64,000 nucleotides of DNA from Solirubrobacter soli DSM 22325 (GCF_000423665.1 NZ_AUIK01000008.1:310001-374000); one strand, 5' to 3'; counted from the stretch's first letter, positions 35,173 through 44,396 are shown. Notes: a model not told the origin generated them from the letters alone. Numbers and translations: made by a program.

Positions 35173-35175
35173 TGC

Positions 35176-35877
35176 CTAAGCGACGCCGAGCAGCTTCGCC
35201 GCTTCAAGGAGTGTCTTGACCTCGGCGGTCGGCTTCTTCTGCGACGCGTCGAGGGTCTCCTTGTTGCGGTTGACCCAGATCACGGGGATCTTGGCCTTGA
35301 TGCACGGTTCGACGTCGTAGTAGTAGCTCGACGCCACGTGCACCCACCCCTTCTTGGAGCCGATGCGACGCTCGGCCTCCTTGAAGTGCGCCGGGTCCGG
35401 CTTGTAGGAGCGCACCTGCTGGGCCGTGACGACCAGGTCGAAGTCGGTCTTGAACCAGCGACGCGTCTCGCCCAACAGCTTGTCGTCGATGTTCGAGACC
35501 AGGCCGAGCTCGAACTTCTTGCGGAAGCGCTCGAGCTGCGTGTTGGTCTCCTTGAACGCGGGCCAGCGACCGACCGAGTTCGGGAGAAAGCCGGAACGGG
35601 AGGGCTCGAGCGGCCAGCCGAGCTGGCGCGAGATCTGGACGGCGGTGCGGCGAAGGACCTCGGCGTACAGCTCGTATGAGCCGCCCTTGATCTCCTGCTG
35701 GGTCTCGAGGAAGAGCGGGACGAGCTCCTCCTTCGACAAGGTGTAGCCGTCCTTCTCGGCTTCCTTGGAGAAGGCTTCGTACGCGCCGGTCTCCCAGTCG
35801 ATCAGGGTGCCGTAGACGTCGAAGGTGACGTAGGTGACTTCTTTAGGGAGCGGCATTGCGGCCGTGCATGATGACAT
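35176..35877 (-). CDS. HAD-superfamily hydrolase (haloacid-dehalogenase-like)
   Basis: 233 aa. Motif I VTYVTFDVYGTLIDW (nucleophile Asp), motif II LGLVSNIDDKLLG (Ser/Asn), motif III lysine in RSYKPDPAHFKEAERRIG, and a C-terminal acidic cluster lacking the usual D-D pair (WVHVASSYYYDVEP). The cap and size match type II L-2-haloacid dehalogenases, but HAD phosphatases of similar shape are common. ATG 35856 (MPLPKE) is a possible shorter start. It shares a 46-base divergent space with the NfeD gene and likely an operon with the MBL gene. Confidence 0.85.
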   Translation of the reverse strand: MSSCTAAMPLPKEVTYVTFDVYGTLIDWETGAYEAFSKEAEKDGYTLSKEELVPLFLETQQEIKGGSYELYAEVLRRTAVQISRQLGWPLEPSRSGFLPNSVGRWPAFKETNTQLERFRKKFELGLVSNIDDKLLGETRRWFKTDFDLVVTAQQVRSYKPDPAHFKEAERRIGSKKGWVHVASSYYYDVEPCIKAKIPVIWVNRNKETLDASQKKPTAEVKTLLEAAKLLGVA

Positions 35878-35923
35878 TTCCGCGCGCGCATACCTGGAGT
35901 AGCCTTAAACACAGGACAAATCC

Positions 35924-36367
35924 ATGTTCGCGCTCGGCCTACTGCTGGTACTTCTGGGCGCCATCCTCGTGGCGCTGGAAGCCCACGTGTCGAGCCACGG
36001 TGTCCTCGGCTCCGGCGCCATCGCCGCACTCGCCGTCGGCATCGCCCTGTTGCTCACCGCCGGCGGCAGCACCGTCCTGGTCGCGGTCTTCGGCGGGCTG
36101 ACCGTCGCGCTCACGGGTGGGGCGTGGGTGTCGGTGGTCGCGCGCAAGGCGCTCGGGACCCGGCGCCTGCGGGAGCGCAACTCGCTCGTCGGGCGCATGG
36201 GCGTCGCCCGCAGCGCGGACAGCGTGTTCGTGGACGGCGCGCTCTGGCACGCCCGTCAGTGGGACCTCGAGGGGGAGGCCCCGTTCGCCCCCGGCGATCA
36301 CGTCGTGGTCGAGCACGTCAACGGGCTGACGCTGACCGTCCGCCCGGCCGAAGAATGGGAGGTGTGA
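35924..36367 (+). CDS. NfeD-like membrane protein
   Basis: 147 aa with three to four N-terminal membrane helices (residues 3-75; ALGLLLVLLGAILVALEA) and a C-terminal OB-fold NfeD domain (SLVGRMGVARS...FVDGALWHARQW, then VVVEHVNGLTLTVRP). NfeD proteins pair with SPFH/band-7 proteins in membrane microdomains. It is followed 3 bases later by such a protein. A good AGGA ribosome site precedes ATG 35924. Confidence 0.85.
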   Translation: MFALGLLLVLLGAILVALEAHVSSHGVLGSGAIAALAVGIALLLTAGGSTVLVAVFGGLTVALTGGAWVSVVARKALGTRRLRERNSLVGRMGVARSADSVFVDGALWHARQWDLEGEAPFAPGDHVVVEHVNGLTLTVRPAEEWEV

Positions 36368-36370
36368 ACC

Positions 36371-37222
36371 ATGGTCGAGGCACTCCTCGTCGTGGTCATC
36401 GTGATCCTGGCGGCGATCGTGGCGCTGGCCGCGTCGTCGGTCCGGGTGCTGCGCGAGTACGAGCGCGCGGTGGTGTTCCGGCTCGGCCGGATGGTCGACA
36501 CGAAAGGGCCCGGGCTCGTGCTGCTGGTCCCCGCGATCGATCGGATGGTCCGGGTCTCCTTGCGGACCGTCACGCTGAACGTCCCGCCGCAGGACGTCAT
36601 CACCCGCGACAACGTCACCGCCCGCGTCGACGCCGTCGTCTACTTCCGCGTGATCGACCCCAACGCGGCCGTCGTCCAGGTCGAGAGCTTCCTCAAGGCG
36701 ACGACGCAGATCGCCCAGACGACCCTGCGCAGCGTGCTCGGCAAGGCCGACCTCGACACGCTGCTCTCCGAGCGCGAGGAGCTCAACGAGGAGCTCCAGA
36801 AGATCATCGACGAGCAGACCGAGCCGTGGGGCATCAAGGTCTCGACGGTCGAGATCAAGGACGTCGGCATCCCGGCGGCCATGCAGCACGCGATGGCCCG
36901 CCAGGCCCAGGCCGAGCGCGAACGGCGCGCGAAGGTGATCAACGCCGAGGGCGAGTTCCAGGCCGCGGCGCGGCTGTCGGAGGCCGCGGACGTGATCTCC
37001 CAGAACCCGACCACGCTCCAGCTGCGCTACCTGCAGACGCTGTCGGAGATCGGCGTCAACCAGAACTCGACGATCGTGTTCCCGCTCGACATCGTCAAGC
37101 CGATCATGGACGCCGTCAGGGCGACGCCGGAGGCACCCGCGCAAGCGGAGCTGCCGCGCGGCAACGGGACGACCCCGCTGATCAACGGACCGGTCGCATC
37201 GCGGGGCGAGGCGCAGCGATAA
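36371..37222 (+). CDS. SPFH/band-7 (slipin/stomatin-like) membrane scaffold protein
   Basis: 283 aa. An N-terminal membrane anchor ([20 protein letters not shown]) precedes a band-7 domain (residues 25-200) with [13 protein letters not shown], the proline turn, [13 protein letters not shown] and [20 protein letters not shown], then a helical tail with [15 protein letters not shown]. Bacterial slipins form oligomeric rings that organise membranes with NfeD. Strong ribosome site GGAGGTG before ATG. Adjoins the sucCD operon on the same strand. Confidence 0.92.
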   Translation: MVEALLVVVIVILAAIVALAASSVRVLREYERAVVFRLGRMVDTKGPGLVLLVPAIDRMVRVSLRTVTLNVPPQDVITRDNVTARVDAVVYFRVIDPNAAVVQVESFLKATTQIAQTTLRSVLGKADLDTLLSEREELNEELQKIIDEQTEPWGIKVSTVEIKDVGIPAAMQHAMARQAQAERERRAKVINAEGEFQAAARLSEAADVISQNPTTLQLRYLQTLSEIGVNQNSTIVFPLDIVKPIMDAVRATPEAPAQAELPRGNGTTPLINGPVASRGEAQR

Positions 37223-37238
37223 AGTCGCTCGCCTCGCA

Positions 37239-38378
37239 ATGGATCTACTCGAATATCAGGGCAAGCAACTCTTCGCCCGGCATGGGGTGCCAGTGCCCAG
37301 CGGCGCCCCGGCAACCACCGTCGAGGAGGCCGTCGCGGCGGCCGACGAGATCGGGTACCCCTGCGTCGTCAAGGCGCAGGTGCAGGTCGGCGGCCGAGGT
37401 AAGGCCGGCGGCATCAAGGTCGCGCAGAACCGGCAGGAAGCCGAGGAGCACGCGAACGCGATCCTCGGCATGGACATCAAGGGCCACACGGTCCACGAGG
37501 TCTGGATCGAGGCGGCGTCGGACATCGCGTCCGAGTACTACGCGTCGATCGTGTTCGACCGTTCCGCGAAGCGCCCCCTGATCATGCTCTCCACGCAGGG
37601 CGGCATGGACATCGAGGAGGTGGCCGACACCAACCCGGACGCGATCGCGCGGCTGCACGTCGACCCGCTGCTCGGCTTCCAGGACTTCCACGCCCGCCGG
37701 CTCGCCTTCGAGGCGGGCGTCGACGCCGACATCGTCCGGCCGCTCGGCTCCCTGCTGGCGAAGCTCTATGACGCGTTCGTCGCCGAAGAGGCGATGCTCG
37801 TCGAGGTCAACCCGCTGATCGTCACGCCCGACCGCAAGGTCGCCGCGCTCGACGCGAAGGTGACGCTCGACGACAACTCGCTCTTCCGCCACCCGGACAA
37901 CGCCGCGCTGCGCAACACCGCGGCCGAGGACGCGCAGGAGCAGATGGCCCGCGAGCGCGGCCTGACGTTCGTCAAGCTCGACGGCAACGTCGGCATCCTC
38001 GGCAACGGCGCCGGGCTCGTGATGTCGACGCTGGACGTCGTCGCCCAGGCGGGCGGCAAGCCGGCGAACTTCCTCGACGCGGGCGGCGGCTCGCGCGCGG
38101 AGGCGATCACGCAGGCGGTCGAGGTGATCCTCTCCAACGAGAACGTCACCGCGGTGCTCTTCAACATCTTCGGCGGCATCACGCGCTGCGACGAGGTGGC
38201 CAAGGGCCTGATCGAGGCGTTCAACCAGATCAACCCGACCGTGCCGTTCGTCGTCCGCCTGGACGGCACCAACGACGTCGAGGGGCGCAAGCTGCTCGCC
38301 GACGCGAACCTTCCGAATGTCCATACGGAGTCGACGATGCTCGGCGCCGCGAAGAAGGTCGTGGAGCTGGCCGGCTGA
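37239..38378 (+). CDS. sucC: Succinyl-CoA synthetase (ADP-forming) beta subunit
   Basis: 379 aa, full length. ATP-grasp domain at the N-terminus (LLEYQGKQLFARHGVPVPSG; ATP-lysine in VVKAQVQVGGRGKAGGIKV) and a CoA-ligase-type C-terminal domain with GNGAGLVMSTLDVVAQAG and NIFGGITRCDEVAKGL. Converts succinyl-CoA to succinate with NTP formation in the TCA cycle; the metabolic link to the carboxylase is the methylmalonyl-to-succinyl-CoA route. Overlaps sucD by one base (TGATG). Confidence 0.97.
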   Translation: MDLLEYQGKQLFARHGVPVPSGAPATTVEEAVAAADEIGYPCVVKAQVQVGGRGKAGGIKVAQNRQEAEEHANAILGMDIKGHTVHEVWIEAASDIASEYYASIVFDRSAKRPLIMLSTQGGMDIEEVADTNPDAIARLHVDPLLGFQDFHARRLAFEAGVDADIVRPLGSLLAKLYDAFVAEEAMLVEVNPLIVTPDRKVAALDAKVTLDDNSLFRHPDNAALRNTAAEDAQEQMARERGLTFVKLDGNVGILGNGAGLVMSTLDVVAQAGGKPANFLDAGGGSRAEAITQAVEVILSNENVTAVLFNIFGGITRCDEVAKGLIEAFNQINPTVPFVVRLDGTNDVEGRKLLADANLPNVHTESTMLGAAKKVVELAG

Positions 38379-39268
38379 TGGCGATCCTGGTTACCAATGA
38401 AACGAAGCTCTGCGTCTCCGGCATCACCGGCCGTGAGGGCACCTTCCACGCGATGAACAACCGCCGCTACGGCACGAACGTGGTGAGCGGCGTGACGCCC
38501 GGCAAGGGCGGCCAGGACGTCGAGGGCGTCCCGGTGTTCAACACGTTCCACTCGGCGGTCGCCGAGACGGGCGCGAACACGGCGATGATCTTCGTCCCGC
38601 CGCGCTTCGCCGCGGACTCGATCCTCGAGGCCGAGGACGCGGGGATCTCGCTGATCATCTGCATCACCGAGGGCATCCCCGCGCACGACGAGCTGCGGGT
38701 CTACAACCACCTCGCGCAGAACGACAACGTGCGCCTGGTCGGCCCGAACTGCCCGGGCATCCTCTCGCCGGGCAAGGCCAACGTCGGCATCATCCCCGCC
38801 TCGTTCTTCAGCGAGGGCAACGTGGGCGTCGTGTCGCGCTCCGGCACGCTGACCTACCAGATCGGCAACGAGCTGGCCCAGCGCGGGTTCGGCAACTCGA
38901 GCATCGTCGGCATCGGCGGCGACCCGGTCCCGGGCTCGTCGTTCATCGACATCATCGCCGAGTTCGAGGCCGACCCGGAGACCGAGCTGATCGTGATGGC
39001 GGGCGAGATCGGCGGGTCGGCCGAGGAGGAAGCGGCCGAGTTCATCGCCGAGAACGTGTCCAAGCCGGTCGTCGCCTACATCGCGGGCTTCACCGCACCG
39101 CCCGGTAAGACGATGGGCCACGCGGGCGCGATCGTCTCCGGCAGCGCCGGCACGGCCAAGGCCAAGCAGGAGGCCTTGGAGGCCAAGGGCGTGCGCGTCG
39201 GGCGCACCCCGACCGAGGTCGCCGAGATCGCGGCCGAGATCGCCGGCTCTTTGAACCGCACGGCGTGA
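38378..39268 (+). CDS. sucD: Succinyl-CoA synthetase alpha subunit
   Basis: 296 aa with the CoA-binding Rossmann domain (KLCVSGITGREGTFHAMNNR) and the ligase domain. The phosphorylated histidine lies in KTMGHAGAIVSGSAG, and LVGPNCPGILSPGKANVGII is the family signature. Forms the alpha2beta2 or alpha-beta enzyme with sucC, to which it is coupled by overlapping stop/start. A hairpin terminator follows at 39275. Confidence 0.97.
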   Translation: MAILVTNETKLCVSGITGREGTFHAMNNRRYGTNVVSGVTPGKGGQDVEGVPVFNTFHSAVAETGANTAMIFVPPRFAADSILEAEDAGISLIICITEGIPAHDELRVYNHLAQNDNVRLVGPNCPGILSPGKANVGIIPASFFSEGNVGVVSRSGTLTYQIGNELAQRGFGNSSIVGIGGDPVPGSSFIDIIAEFEADPETELIVMAGEIGGSAEEEAAEFIAENVSKPVVAYIAGFTAPPGKTMGHAGAIVSGSAGTAKAKQEALEAKGVRVGRTPTEVAEIAAEIAGSLNRTA

Positions 39269-39274
39269 ATGGAC

Positions 39275-39303
39275 GCGGGAGCGTGCCCCTGGCATGCTCC
39301 CGC
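39275..39303 (+). terminator. Terminator hairpin after sucCD
   Basis: 13-bp stem (GCGGGAGCGTGCC with GGCATGCTCCCGC, one G-T pair) around a 3-base loop, seven bases after the sucD stop. No T-run, typical of high-GC terminators. Confidence 0.75.
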
Positions 39304-39350
39304 CCTTCCATGCCGCACCGATCGCCCCTGTCGCGGGTTGGAGGAGTCCG

Positions 39351-40661
39351 ATGACCCGCATCCTCAGCGCCCTGGCCCTCCTCCTGCTCGTCCCCTCCGT
39401 CGCCTCGGCACGGGCGGGCGACCCGGATCGCAGCTTCGGGCGCCAGGGGACGGTCACGCTGAAGGCCACGGCCGCCGACGCGGTGGGCGGCGCGGTCAAG
39501 GTCATCTCCGGCAACCGCATCCTCGCGGGCGGCGCCGCCGCCGGGCAATTCGTCGTCGTGCGGCTGCGACCGACCGGCACGCTGGACTCGCGCTTCGGCA
39601 CCGGCGGCCAGGTCGTCCCGGCGCTGCCGGGCACGACGCTCGACGGCGTGCGGGCGCTCGCGGTCTTCCGCGACGGCCGGATCGTCGCCGCCGGCACGTT
39701 GCGCGGCGCCGACGGCACGACCCGCATGGTCGCCTTCCGGCTGTTGCCCACGGGGGAGATCGACCCGAGCTTCGGGGGCGGCTTCGGCTACGTGCTGGCC
39801 GGGCCGTCGGGCTCCGAGCTCGGCGCGATGGTGATGGACGCCAACGGCAACATCACGCTCGGCGGCTCGCGCGCCGGAAACGTCCCGATCATGGTGCGGC
39901 TGCTGGCCGACGGCAGCCCGGACCTGACGTTCGGCGCCAACGCGACCGTCGACGGCGCCGTGCTCGGCATCGGCGGGCGCGTCACGGGCCTGCTGGTCAA
40001 GGCCGACGGCACGACCACGTTCACGGTCGGCGGCTCCGCGACGCAGTCGTTCCCCGCGGCCTTCAGCGTCCTGCGCGTCACGGCGACCGGCGTCCCGGAT
40101 CCGACCTGGGGCGGCGGCGACGGCATCGTCTACGTCCAGCTCGGCCCCGGCACCGCGCCCGGGATCGGCGCGAGCGCGGTCCGCCAGGGCCCGAAGGGCA
40201 CCACGCTCGTCGCCGGCACCGACCTGACCGCGTCCGGCACGCCGCGCGGCGCGGTCATCCGACTGCTCGCCGACGGCAACCTCGACACCCGCTTCGGCGG
40301 CCACGGCGTCGCCCGCGTCGCCCGTGCGGGCCGCGAGATCCGGATCAAGGCGATGGTCCGCGACAGCGCCGGGCGGATCCTCCTGGCCGGCTCCGGCCAG
40401 CCGCCCGAGGGCCTGGTGATGCGCCTGCGCGCCAGCGGACGCCGCGACTCCACCTTCGGCAACAACGGCATCACGTACCCGCTGCTCGGCCGGCCGCCGG
40501 GCGGCGACCCGATCTACACGACGCTCGACGCGATCGACGCCAACGGCCCGCGGGCGATCATCGCCGGCTCGGCCGCCGGCCCGGGCCAGCTGCTCCGCGG
40601 CGGCGCGGCCGGCACGATCTACACCGGCCGCTTCGCGCTCACCGTGTCGAAATTGAGGTAG
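39351..40661 (+). CDS. Exported delta-60-repeat propeller protein
   Basis: 436 aa. ATG 39351 follows the ribosome site GGAGGAGTCCG at good spacing, and starts a signal peptide (TRILSALALLLLVPSVASA). The mature part repeats a unit of about 55-60 residues ending in F-G-x-x-G-x-V or L-D-x-x-F-G (SFGRQGTVTLKAT, LDSRFGTGGQV, IDPSFGGGFGYV, LDTRFGGHGV, RDSTFGNNGI), i.e. the delta-60/TIGR02608 repeat. It is probably a surface or extracellular protein of unknown role. A longer frame from 39294 lacks a good ribosome site. Confidence 0.85.
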   Translation: MTRILSALALLLLVPSVASARAGDPDRSFGRQGTVTLKATAADAVGGAVKVISGNRILAGGAAAGQFVVVRLRPTGTLDSRFGTGGQVVPALPGTTLDGVRALAVFRDGRIVAAGTLRGADGTTRMVAFRLLPTGEIDPSFGGGFGYVLAGPSGSELGAMVMDANGNITLGGSRAGNVPIMVRLLADGSPDLTFGANATVDGAVLGIGGRVTGLLVKADGTTTFTVGGSATQSFPAAFSVLRVTATGVPDPTWGGGDGIVYVQLGPGTAPGIGASAVRQGPKGTTLVAGTDLTASGTPRGAVIRLLADGNLDTRFGGHGVARVARAGREIRIKAMVRDSAGRILLAGSGQPPEGLVMRLRASGRRDSTFGNNGITYPLLGRPPGGDPIYTTLDAIDANGPRAIIAGSAAGPGQLLRGGAAGTIYTGRFALTVSKLR

Positions 40662-40690
40662 GCGCACCCGCCCGGGGCCACGACGCATTC

Positions 40691-40709
40691 CGGCGGGCCC
40701 CGCCCGCCG
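40691..40709. terminator. Hairpin between convergent genes
   Basis: Perfect 8-bp stem CGGCGGGC / GCCCGCCG with CCC loop in the 61-base gap between the exported delta-60 protein and the convergent PLP decarboxylase; can serve both strands. Confidence 0.6.
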
Positions 40710-40722
40710 CTGGTCTGGCCGG

Positions 40723-42021
40723 CTATGCGCCGCGGCCCCGCGCGAGCACGCTGACTCGATCGTGGAGCCAGGGCACGAACGGTTCGTGCTCGGGCTTCAT
40801 CAGCACGGAGCGCAGGATGCGCACGCCGTCGGCGTCCATCTCGACGTCGGGGTGCAGTGACGCGAAGGTCTCGCCGTCGATCCGCAGTGTCGAGAGGAAG
40901 ACCGGGTCCGGCGCGGTCATTCCCTCGTTGAGGATCCGCTCGGACTCGGCGTCGATCTCCGAGGCGCGGGGGCGGTTCGGGAAGTAGGAGACGATGTCGA
41001 GCTGCGGCTCGACGTGCAGGCGCAGCTCGCTCGAGACCCGCAGCAGGTCGGCCCAGGAGCGGGCGGCGCGGACGCCGGCGCGCAGGACCGGGGCGAGGTC
41101 GAGCGAGCGCAGGGTGAGCCACAGCGCGGCGGCCGCCGCGCCGGCGCGCGAGCACTCGAGCGAGATCTCGCCCAGGTGCAGGTCGCCGCTCGTGAAGTAC
41201 GTGTACGGGGAGTCATGCTTGTACAGACGTCCGACGCCGGGGTCGCGGAACAGGACGGCGCCGCAACCGTAGGGCTGCAGGCCGTGCTTGTGCGGGTCCA
41301 CGACGACGCTGTCGGCGTCCGCGATCGCGCGGAAGGACTGCACCGGGACGAGCTCGTCGAGCAGCGTGAAGAACCCGCCGTACGCGGCGTCGACGTGCAC
41401 GCGCACGCCGTGGCGCTCGCGCCACGTGACGGCCTCCTCGACCGCGTCGACGGTGCCGAGCCCCGTCGTGCCCGCGGTCACCACGACGGTGCCGACGCGA
41501 CCGCTCGCCGCCGCCGCTTCGAGGTCGTCGGTGGCGATCCCCTCCACGCCGAGCACGGCGCACATGCGCGAGTGGGTGTAGTGGGCGTCGGTGGCGAACG
41601 CGATCGCCTTGCCGGGGTGCAGCTCGCGCGCGACCCACAGGGCCTCGAGGTTCGCGATCGTGCCCGAGCTCGTCAGGTGGCCGAGCGCATCCTCCGGGAA
41701 CCCGAACATGCGCCCGAGGTCGCCCATGACCTCGACCTCGAGCTCACTCGTCGCCGGCCCGCCGTCGAGCGCGTGGTTGTTCGCGTTGACGTGCATCGCG
41801 GCCGTGTAGGCCGCGATCGCCACCGGGTGCGGCGGCTTGAGCATCTGCCCCGCGTACCGCGGGTGGTGGAACGGATACGACCGCGCCATGCGCGTGCTGA
41901 ACTCGGCGAACGCCGCCTCGAAGCGCTCCGGGTCCGGCGCGAGCGCCGGGTGGGAGGGCGCGGGGCCGGCGGCGGAGCGCCAGTCCGCGACGGCGTCGAG
42001 AGCGCGCGCGATGTAGTCCAT
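40723..42021 (-). CDS. Group II PLP-dependent amino acid decarboxylase-like protein
   Basis: 432 aa from ATG 42021. Fold-type I decarboxylase features: LTSSGTIANLEALWVAREL, the aspartate strand VHVDAAYGGFF, and the PLP-binding lysine in VVVDPHKHGLQPYGCGAVL. The family includes aromatic-L-amino-acid, glutamate and histidine decarboxylases and tyrosine decarboxylase; an early HHPRYAGQMLKPPHPVA is in the substrate region. No specificity residue is decisive. It is divergent (60-base gap) from the fused sigma factor, so the sigma factor's regulon may include it; kynurenine/tryptophan genes follow on the other strand. Confidence 0.85.
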   Translation of the reverse strand: MDYIARALDAVADWRSAAGPAPSHPALAPDPERFEAAFAEFSTRMARSYPFHHPRYAGQMLKPPHPVAIAAYTAAMHVNANNHALDGGPATSELEVEVMGDLGRMFGFPEDALGHLTSSGTIANLEALWVARELHPGKAIAFATDAHYTHSRMCAVLGVEGIATDDLEAAAASGRVGTVVVTAGTTGLGTVDAVEEAVTWRERHGVRVHVDAAYGGFFTLLDELVPVQSFRAIADADSVVVDPHKHGLQPYGCGAVLFRDPGVGRLYKHDSPYTYFTSGDLHLGEISLECSRAGAAAAALWLTLRSLDLAPVLRAGVRAARSWADLLRVSSELRLHVEPQLDIVSYFPNRPRASEIDAESERILNEGMTAPDPVFLSTLRIDGETFASLHPDVEMDADGVRILRSVLMKPEHEPFVPWLHDRVSVLARGRGA

Positions 42022-42069
42022 GGGCAGGTTGTAACCAAAGTGCGTCACGGCCGCGCGCCACGGCCCGTT

Positions 42070-42075
42070 TACCCT
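42070..42075 (+). promoter_or_regulatory. -10 element TACCCT of leaderless sigma/anti-sigma promoter
   Basis: TANNNT hexamer six bases before ATG 42082, no ribosome site. Confidence 0.45.
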
Positions 42076-42081
42076 CGCACC

Positions 42082-43296
42082 ATGGCGCCCGCGACCCTCA
42101 GACTCCGCTCCGACGAGCGCCTCGTCGCCCTCTTCCGCGCCGGACGCGAGGACGCGTTCGACGTCCTCCACGAGCGCCATCACCGGCGCCTGCACGCGAC
42201 CGCGGCCCGCGCGCTGCGGGGCTCGGGGGTCGACGCCGAAGGCGTGGTGCAGGAGGCGTTCCTGCGCGCCCACCGGCAGCTGCGCGACGACCGCCGCCCG
42301 ATCGAGCTCAAGCCGTGGCTGCACCGGGTGGTGCGCAACCTCTGCATCGACGAGCTGCGGCGCGAGCGCCCGACGTCCGAGCTCGTCGAGTCCGACCGCG
42401 CGGGCGAGGACGTCTACAGCACGCTCAGCCGCCGGCACGAGCTGCGCCGCTTGATCGAGGACCTCGCCGACCTGCCGGAACAGCAGCGCGCGGCGCTGCT
42501 GATGCGCGAGCTGGACGGGATGTCGCACGAGGAGGTCGCGAGCGCGCTGGACGTCTCCCCCGCCGCGTCGCGCCAGTTGGTCAAGCGCGCTCGCAGCGGC
42601 CTGGCCGCCGCGGCCGAGGCGCGCGACGCCGAGTGCGCGGACATCCGCGAGCTGCTCCTCACCGCCCACGACGAGCGCCGCCGCCCGAGCGAGCACGCGA
42701 TGCGCCACGTGCGCGGATGCGCCGCCTGCCGCGAGTTCCGCGACGGGCTGAAGGCGACGCGGGCGAAGCTGCGTGTCCTGGTCCCGCCGATCGGGATGGG
42801 GCCGCTGGCGGGACTGTTGAGCGGGGTGACCGGGGGCGGAGGGGTCGCGGCCAAGGTCGCCGCCGGCGCGGCGACGGTCGTCGTCGCCGCCGGCGGCGTC
42901 GCCGTCTGGCAGGCGGGCGAGCACCATGTGGTGCGAGGTTCGAGTCCGGGCGTGGAGGCCGGTGGCAAGCAGCTGATCGGCAAGCCGATCCGCCCGGGGA
43001 CGAAGCTGCCGGCGAACGTCGCGATCGCGAGCCTGACCGTCCAGCTCGCGGACGGCGAACGTCATCAGGCGACGGTCACGTGCCCGGTGGGCATGATCGC
43101 CTCGGGCCTCGCCGAGCCGCGCACGCAGGACGGCAAGTCCGCCCTCCGGCAGCTGCGCATGTACCAGTACTCCGACCGCGACATGGATCTCCTCCAGGAG
43201 AAGTCCGGCCGCCGCACGCCCGTGATCCGGTACCGCGCGAAGACCCCCGCGCCCGGGACGGTGATCAGCGTGGGGACGTTGTGCAAGAGAAGCTAG
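42082..43296 (+). CDS. ECF sigma factor fused to a zinc-finger, membrane-anchored anti-sigma-like region
   Basis: 404 aa. Sigma region 2 (residues about 18-90; FDVLHERHHRRLHATAARAL, LKPWLHRVVRNLCIDELRRE) and region 4 (about 128-180; LPEQQRAALLMRELDGMSHE, SPAASRQLVKRARSGL) are complete. A zinc-finger HC2-type motif follows (MRHVRGCAACREFRDGL, about 208-224), then one membrane helix (about 256-277; AATVVVAAGGVAVWQ) and an extracytoplasmic tail of about 120 residues. In usual ECF pairs the zinc-finger/TM part is a separate anti-sigma; here it is covalent. Release would need proteolysis. Leaderless start at ATG 42082. Confidence 0.85.
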   Translation: MAPATLRLRSDERLVALFRAGREDAFDVLHERHHRRLHATAARALRGSGVDAEGVVQEAFLRAHRQLRDDRRPIELKPWLHRVVRNLCIDELRRERPTSELVESDRAGEDVYSTLSRRHELRRLIEDLADLPEQQRAALLMRELDGMSHEEVASALDVSPAASRQLVKRARSGLAAAAEARDAECADIRELLLTAHDERRRPSEHAMRHVRGCAACREFRDGLKATRAKLRVLVPPIGMGPLAGLLSGVTGGGGVAAKVAAGAATVVVAAGGVAVWQAGEHHVVRGSSPGVEAGGKQLIGKPIRPGTKLPANVAIASLTVQLADGERHQATVTCPVGMIASGLAEPRTQDGKSALRQLRMYQYSDRDMDLLQEKSGRRTPVIRYRAKTPAPGTVISVGTLCKRS

Positions 43297-43299
43297 GCT
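43294..43299 (+). promoter_or_regulatory. -10 element TAGGCT embedded in sigma-gene stop
   Basis: TAGGCT, whose TAG is the stop of the sigma/anti-sigma gene, stands eight bases before ATG 43308, so the aminotransferase-kynureninase operon may have its own leaderless promoter. Confidence 0.4.
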
Positions 43300-43307
43300 C
43301 AAGCGCC

Positions 43308-44396
43308 ATGGCCACGATCTCCTTCGCCCGTGGGGCGCCCTCTCTCGACATCGTCGACGTCGAAGGCCTCAAGAAGGCCGCGCAGCTCGCGTTCGAGAAG
43401 GATCCGGCGGGGACGACGGCCTACGGCACGTCCGTCGGGTACGTGCCGTTGCGCAAGTGGATCGCGTCCAAGCATGGGGTCGAGCCCGAGCAGGTGCTCG
43501 TCACCAACGGGTCGATGCAGGCCGACGCGTTCCTGTTCGAGCTGCTCGTGCAGGCGGGCGACGCGGTGGTCGTCGAGTCCCCGACGTACGACCGCACGCT
43601 GCTGAACCTGCGCAACCGCGGTGCCGACATCCACATGGTCGACCTCGAGACCGACGGCATCTCGACCGACGCGCTCGAGACCACGCTCAAGACGGTCTCG
43701 CCGAAGCTCGCGCACATCATCCCGAACTTCCAGAACCCGGCCGGCTACACGCTGTCCGCGGCCAAGCGCACGCGCCTGCTGGAGCTCGCGGAGGAGCACG
43801 ACTTCACGATCTTCGAGGACGACCCGTACGTCGACATCCGCTTCGAGGGCGAGACGATCGAGTCGATGTTCTCGCAGGACAAGGCCGGCAAGGTCGTCTA
43901 CGCGAGCTCGTTCTCCAAGACGGTCTGCCCGGGCATCCGCGTCGGTTACCTGGTCGGCCCGCAGGCGGTCATCAAGCAGATCCAGACGATCGCCACGAAC
44001 ACCTACATCTCGCCGAACATGGTCGCTCAGGCGATCGTGTACCAGTTCGCCTCCACGGGCGGGATGGACGGCGCGATCGCGACGGTCAAGACGGCGCTGC
44101 GCGCCCGCCGCGACGCGGTCGTCAACGCGCTCCAGCGCGAGCTGCCCGAGGCGAAGTTCGCCGCGCCGTCCGGCGGCTACTTCATGTGGGTGGAGCTGCC
44201 CGAGGCGGTCGACGTGGCCGAGCTCGAGAAGGCGGCCGCGGAACGCGACGTGCTGTTCGTGAAGGGGACCGACTTCCTTCTGGAGGGCGGCCAGAACACC
44301 CTTCGCCTGGCGTATTCCGGCGTGACCCCCGAGCAGATCGACGAAGGGATCACGAAGCTGGCCGACGCCGTGCGAAGCCTTGGCGTCGCGGCATAA
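43308..44396 (+). CDS. Fold-type-I aminotransferase (kynurenine/aminoadipate type)
   Basis: 362 aa from ATG 43308. PLP-enzyme motifs: VLVTNGSMQADAFLFELLVQ, IIPNFQNPAGYTLSAAKR, FEDDPYVDIRFEG (Asp-Tyr pair) and the PLP lysine in YASSFSKTVCPGIRVGYLVG. It belongs to the class-I/MocR-like clade that includes 2-aminoadipate, kynurenine and aromatic aminotransferases. Co-oriented with, and overlapping by 17 bases, the formamidase gene, then kynureninase; a kynurenine aminotransferase role is the likeliest reading. Confidence 0.85.
   Translation: MATISFARGAPSLDIVDVEGLKKAAQLAFEKDPAGTTAYGTSVGYVPLRKWIASKHGVEPEQVLVTNGSMQADAFLFELLVQAGDAVVVESPTYDRTLLNLRNRGADIHMVDLETDGISTDALETTLKTVSPKLAHIIPNFQNPAGYTLSAAKRTRLLELAEEHDFTIFEDDPYVDIRFEGETIESMFSQDKAGKVVYASSFSKTVCPGIRVGYLVGPQAVIKQIQTIATNTYISPNMVAQAIVYQFASTGGMDGAIATVKTALRARRDAVVNALQRELPEAKFAAPSGGYFMWVELPEAVDVAELEKAAAERDVLFVKGTDFLLEGGQNTLRLAYSGVTPEQIDEGITKLADAVRSLGVAA

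Noticed and set aside
42936..42952. GGTTCGAGTCC, a tRNA T-arm-like string
   Set aside because: No acceptor or D/anticodon stems around it; it is coding sequence of the sigma/anti-sigma protein.
40723..43302. One 859-aa minus-strand protein including the decarboxylase
   Set aside because: The upstream half lies antisense to the sigma gene and lacks domains; the decarboxylase starts at ATG 42021.
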